From Elioraea sp. (GTDB lineage: Bacteria; Pseudomonadota; Alphaproteobacteria; Acetobacterales; Acetobacteraceae): a stretch of 64,000 nt of DNA. The notes under the pieces are model-generated. The model was not told where the DNA came from, did no database searches, and saw only the letters and a list, made by a program, of their open reading frames with translations. Made by a program: the position numbers and the translations under genes. Numbering within the stretch: position 1 is the first letter of the stretch; each line of letters opens with the position of its first letter. Below are positions 62,171-64,000 of this stretch, piece after piece. The DNA is taken from NCBI RefSeq assembly GCF_022842375.1, contig NZ_JALHPR010000001.1, forward strand, positions 62,001 to 126,000. The letters run 5' to 3'.

Positions 62171-62956
62171 TCAGGGCGCCAGGATGGCCGCGAGTCGTCC
62201 GATATCCGACGCCGCTTCCGCGCCGGGGTGCCGCGTCAGGAACGGCACCTGCCGGCGGATCGCCTCGGAGACGCGGGCATCGCGACGGACCACGCCGGCC
62301 AGCGGCGGGCTCACCTTCAGGAAGTTCTCCGCCGCCTTCCTGAGGCCGAGCCAGGTGCGTTCGCCGGAGGCCTGCGTTCCGGCCATGTTCACGACGATGC
62401 GCCTGTCACCGCCAGGCCGGTCGAGGGCGGCGAGCTTCAGGCAGGCATAGGCATCGGTCAGCGCGGTCGGCTCCTCGGTCGTGACGACCAGCAGCGTGTC
62501 GGCGACCGAGGCCAGCCGCCGGGCGGTACGATCGAGCCCCGCGCCGATGTCGAGGATGACGGTGCCGAAGCCCTTCGCCTCCGCCAGCCCGGCAAGGATC
62601 ACCTCGATCTGCTCCGGTGTCAGCTGCGCGAGCGCGCCCGAGCCCGAGCGGCCGGCCAGCACGGAGAACCCGGCATCGGGTACCGGTGTCGCGAGTGCCT
62701 CGGCACGCTCGCCCTTCAGCAGGCCGGAGAGATCGCGCCCGACCTGGAGTCCGATCTGCACATCGACATTCGCAAGCCCGAGGTCGCCATCGACGAGCAG
62801 GACGTTCCGCCCGCGCTGCGCGAGCGCGTGCGACAGGGTGATGGCGAGCCAGGTCTTGCCGACCCCGCCCTTGCCGGAGGCGATGGCGATCAGCCTTCCC
62901 GCGGCCCCCTGTTCGGGTGCCGTGGTCGTCGCGGCGAGAACGGCGTGGGCGGTCAT
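62171..62956 (-). CDS. fleN: MinD/ParA-like ATPase FleN (FlhG)
   Basis: FleN/FlhG is a MinD-type ATPase that limits flagellar number and placement. It has 261 residues. The deviant Walker A is IASGKGGVGKTWLAI, then LLVDGDLGLANVDVQIG (switch I) and VILDIGAGLD. It lacks a visible C-terminal amphipathic membrane helix. ATG 62956 lies 19 bases after flhF, which gives it context as flagellar rather than cell-division MinD. The open frame extends to 63169 inside flhF and is not used. Confidence 0.88.
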   Translation of the reverse strand: MTAHAVLAATTTAPEQGAAGRLIAIASGKGGVGKTWLAITLSHALAQRGRNVLLVDGDLGLANVDVQIGLQVGRDLSGLLKGERAEALATPVPDAGFSVLAGRSGSGALAQLTPEQIEVILAGLAEAKGFGTVILDIGAGLDRTARRLASVADTLLVVTTEEPTALTDAYACLKLAALDRPGGDRRIVVNMAGTQASGERTWLGLRKAAENFLKVSPPLAGVVRRDARVSEAIRRQVPFLTRHPGAEAASDIGRLAAILAP

Positions 62957-62975
62957 GGGCGCTTCGTCTCCACTG

Positions 62976-63944
62976 TCACGCTGCCGAGGCGCGGGCGAGC
63001 CGCGCGGCGGGAGGATTGAGCAGCCGCGCGGCCAGCGCCTCTGCCGTGAGCGGGCCGAGCCCGTCGGCGGCACCTGGGCCGGTTCCGGCTTCGGCGATTG
63101 CAAGCCCGCCGCCGATGGCAGCGGCCGGGATCGCGCCGATGCGGCGTGCGAGGTCGAGGCGTGTGGCAAGCAGGTGGCGCGCGCCGGTCTCGGCCATCGC
63201 TTCCGCCATGTCGGCGGCCTCCATCGCGTCCATCCCGGCCGGGATGGTCAGTGCCACCGCGGCACCCGAGGCAGCGGCGAGGGCGGCGATCTCCTCGCGC
63301 TCGCCGGCATCGAACGGGTCGAGGCCAGCGGTGTCGATGAGCGTCGGCGCGGTACCGCGGTTGGTGGCGAGCGCGCGCAGCACCGTGGCCGGGTGGGGGG
63401 CAGCGATCAGGTCGATGCCGAGGAGCCGCGTGAATGCGGCGAGCTGTTCGACCGCACCCGCACGCCTGCCATCGGCGGCGATCACGCGCGGTGTTCCGCC
63501 GGCAAGCCTGAGCCTGGTGGCAAGCTTGGCGACGGTGAGCGTCTTGCCGGCCCCCGGCGGGCCGACCACGAGAACGGCTGAACCCGGGCCGAGCGGCAGC
63601 CCCTCGAAGCGCAGCGCGCCGGCGAGCGTCGCGGCAAGGTCGGGCGAGGCGGCGAGATGGTTGCGGAACATCTCCGGCAGCCCGTGGGCGGCAAGTGCCG
63701 CAGCGATCGGGCCAAGCGGCTCATGCAGTACGGCCGGCGTGAGCGGGATGACAGGTGCTGAGACCTCCGCCTGCGCCAGGGGCGCGAGCGGGGCGATGTC
63801 GTCGGCCGGCTCCACCGCGGCGGTGAGCTCGACACCCTCGGTGACGCGGCGTGAGCCGAGCATCAGCGCATCGGGGCCGAGTTCCGCGCGCGCGGCCGAC
63901 ATGGCCGCTGCCATCGTCCGCGCGCGGAAGGTGCGGATGCGCAT
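62976..63944 (-). CDS. flhF: Flagellar biosynthesis GTPase FlhF
   Basis: FlhF is an SRP-type GTPase that helps place the flagellum and the FlhA export gate. It has 322 residues. An N-terminal B domain (MRIRTFRARTMAAAMSAARAELGPDALMLGSR) is followed by the NG domain: P-loop LVVGPPGAGKTLTVAKLA, VIAADGRRAGAVEQLAAF, LIDTAGLDPFDAGE and LLATRLDLARRIGAIP. The P-loop GPPGAGKT differs from the usual GPTGVGKT. It follows flhA by 3 bases and precedes fleN by 19, the usual order. Confidence 0.94.
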   Translation of the reverse strand: MRIRTFRARTMAAAMSAARAELGPDALMLGSRRVTEGVELTAAVEPADDIAPLAPLAQAEVSAPVIPLTPAVLHEPLGPIAAALAAHGLPEMFRNHLAASPDLAATLAGALRFEGLPLGPGSAVLVVGPPGAGKTLTVAKLATRLRLAGGTPRVIAADGRRAGAVEQLAAFTRLLGIDLIAAPHPATVLRALATNRGTAPTLIDTAGLDPFDAGEREEIAALAAASGAAVALTIPAGMDAMEAADMAEAMAETGARHLLATRLDLARRIGAIPAAAIGGGLAIAEAGTGPGAADGLGPLTAEALAARLLNPPAARLARASAA

Positions 63945-63947
63945 GGC

Positions 63948-64000
63948 TCAGATGCTCCCGACCGTGCGGATACGCGCGCGGGGGTGGATTTCCGCCTGGC
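63948..64000 (-). CDS. flhA: FlhA C-terminal end (partial)
   Basis: Only the last 17 codons are in the window. In the minus-strand frame ending at TGA 63950-63948 the residues read QAEIHPRARIRTVGSI, a fit to the FlhA C-terminal tail of alphaproteobacteria. The stop lies 3 bases before flhF, the usual neighbour. With so little sequence the call rests mainly on context. Confidence 0.6.
   Translation of the reverse strand, partial: QAEIHPRARIRTVGSI

Noticed and set aside
1-64000. Insertion sequences, prophage genes, CRISPR arrays, integrase or attachment sites
   Set aside because: None found; the HNH protein at 45128-45703 belongs to a stand-alone chromosomal family, not a mobile element.

Overview
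The window is about 69% GC and densely coded, with short intergenic gaps. Gene content points to an aerobic, flagellated alphaproteobacterium, most likely of the Acetobacteraceae/Rhodospirillales type. The indicators are CobS/CobT with a neighbouring bolA and J-domain gene, a Coq7 ubiquinone hydroxylase, a Bug-type tricarboxylate-binding protein, an HWE-family histidine kinase, an EcfG-like sigma factor, FlhA/FlhF/FleN, chemoreceptors and a PEP-CTERM protein. The taxonomic guess is inference. I saw no insertion sequence, prophage, CRISPR array, rRNA or plasmid function. One tRNA gene (Leu, anticodon CAA) is present.

Layout. 0-5.6 kb: mfd (5' end cut by the window edge), a DsbA/FrnE-like oxidoreductase and a chemoreceptor. 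5.6-13 kb: small lipoproteins, two alpha/beta hydrolases, an acetyltransferase, a Rap1a/Tai-like secreted protein and a 722-residue protein of unknown function. 12.7-34.3 kb: a stress block holding an EcfG-like sigma factor, PRC-barrel proteins, a YciE-type ferritin-like protein, the periplasmic glucan genes opgG-opgH, an AsmA-like protein, an HWE sensor kinase, a short-chain dehydrogenase, Ku and LigD, and a manganese catalase. 34.3-37.8 kb: a glycosyltransferase fused to UDP-galactopyranose mutase, then a GH1-like protein. 38.2-41.5 kb: tRNA-Leu, a GST-cupin-Bug operon and a dsbB-coq7 operon. 41.5-43.4 kb: a run of very small envelope proteins (two DUF3309, DUF3185, BON, OmpA-like, glycine zipper). 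43.7-56.2 kb: an MFS exporter, HNH protein, esterase, gluQ, a second chemoreceptor, Nudix hydrolase, Atm1-type ABC exporter, rpmB, a queuosine-precursor transporter with tgt, and a PEP-CTERM trypsin-like protease. 56.2-61.1 kb: a phytase-like esterase, cobT, cobS, a J-domain gene and bolA. 61.2-64 kb: a ribbon-helix-helix protein, DUF2889, and the flagellar set flhA (partial)-flhF-fleN.

The strongest system-level signal is a shared promoter. Six sites on the minus strand match GGAAC-N17-GTT exactly, each upstream of a gene read in the same direction: 14435-14459, 15484-15508, 17633-17657, 18382-18406, 22796-22820 and 28840-28864. Three plus-strand variants (CGAAC or AGAAC, same N17 spacing) sit at 12727-12751, 16563-16587 and 33268-33292. 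This is the known consensus for EcfG, the alphaproteobacterial general stress sigma factor, and an EcfG-like gene lies inside the block at 15822-16409. The genes behind the sites (Mn-catalase, YciE-like, PRC-barrel, glycine-zipper lipoprotein, SDR, small disordered and membrane proteins) fit a general stress regulon.

Other points worth attention are a PIG-L deacetylase whose HPDDE motif reads HPIDE, the glycosyltransferase-mutase fusion, three sibling lipoproteins sharing an NLGxPxW tail, two short tandem repeats, and a phytase-like gene with no ordinary start codon before its apparent signal peptide.
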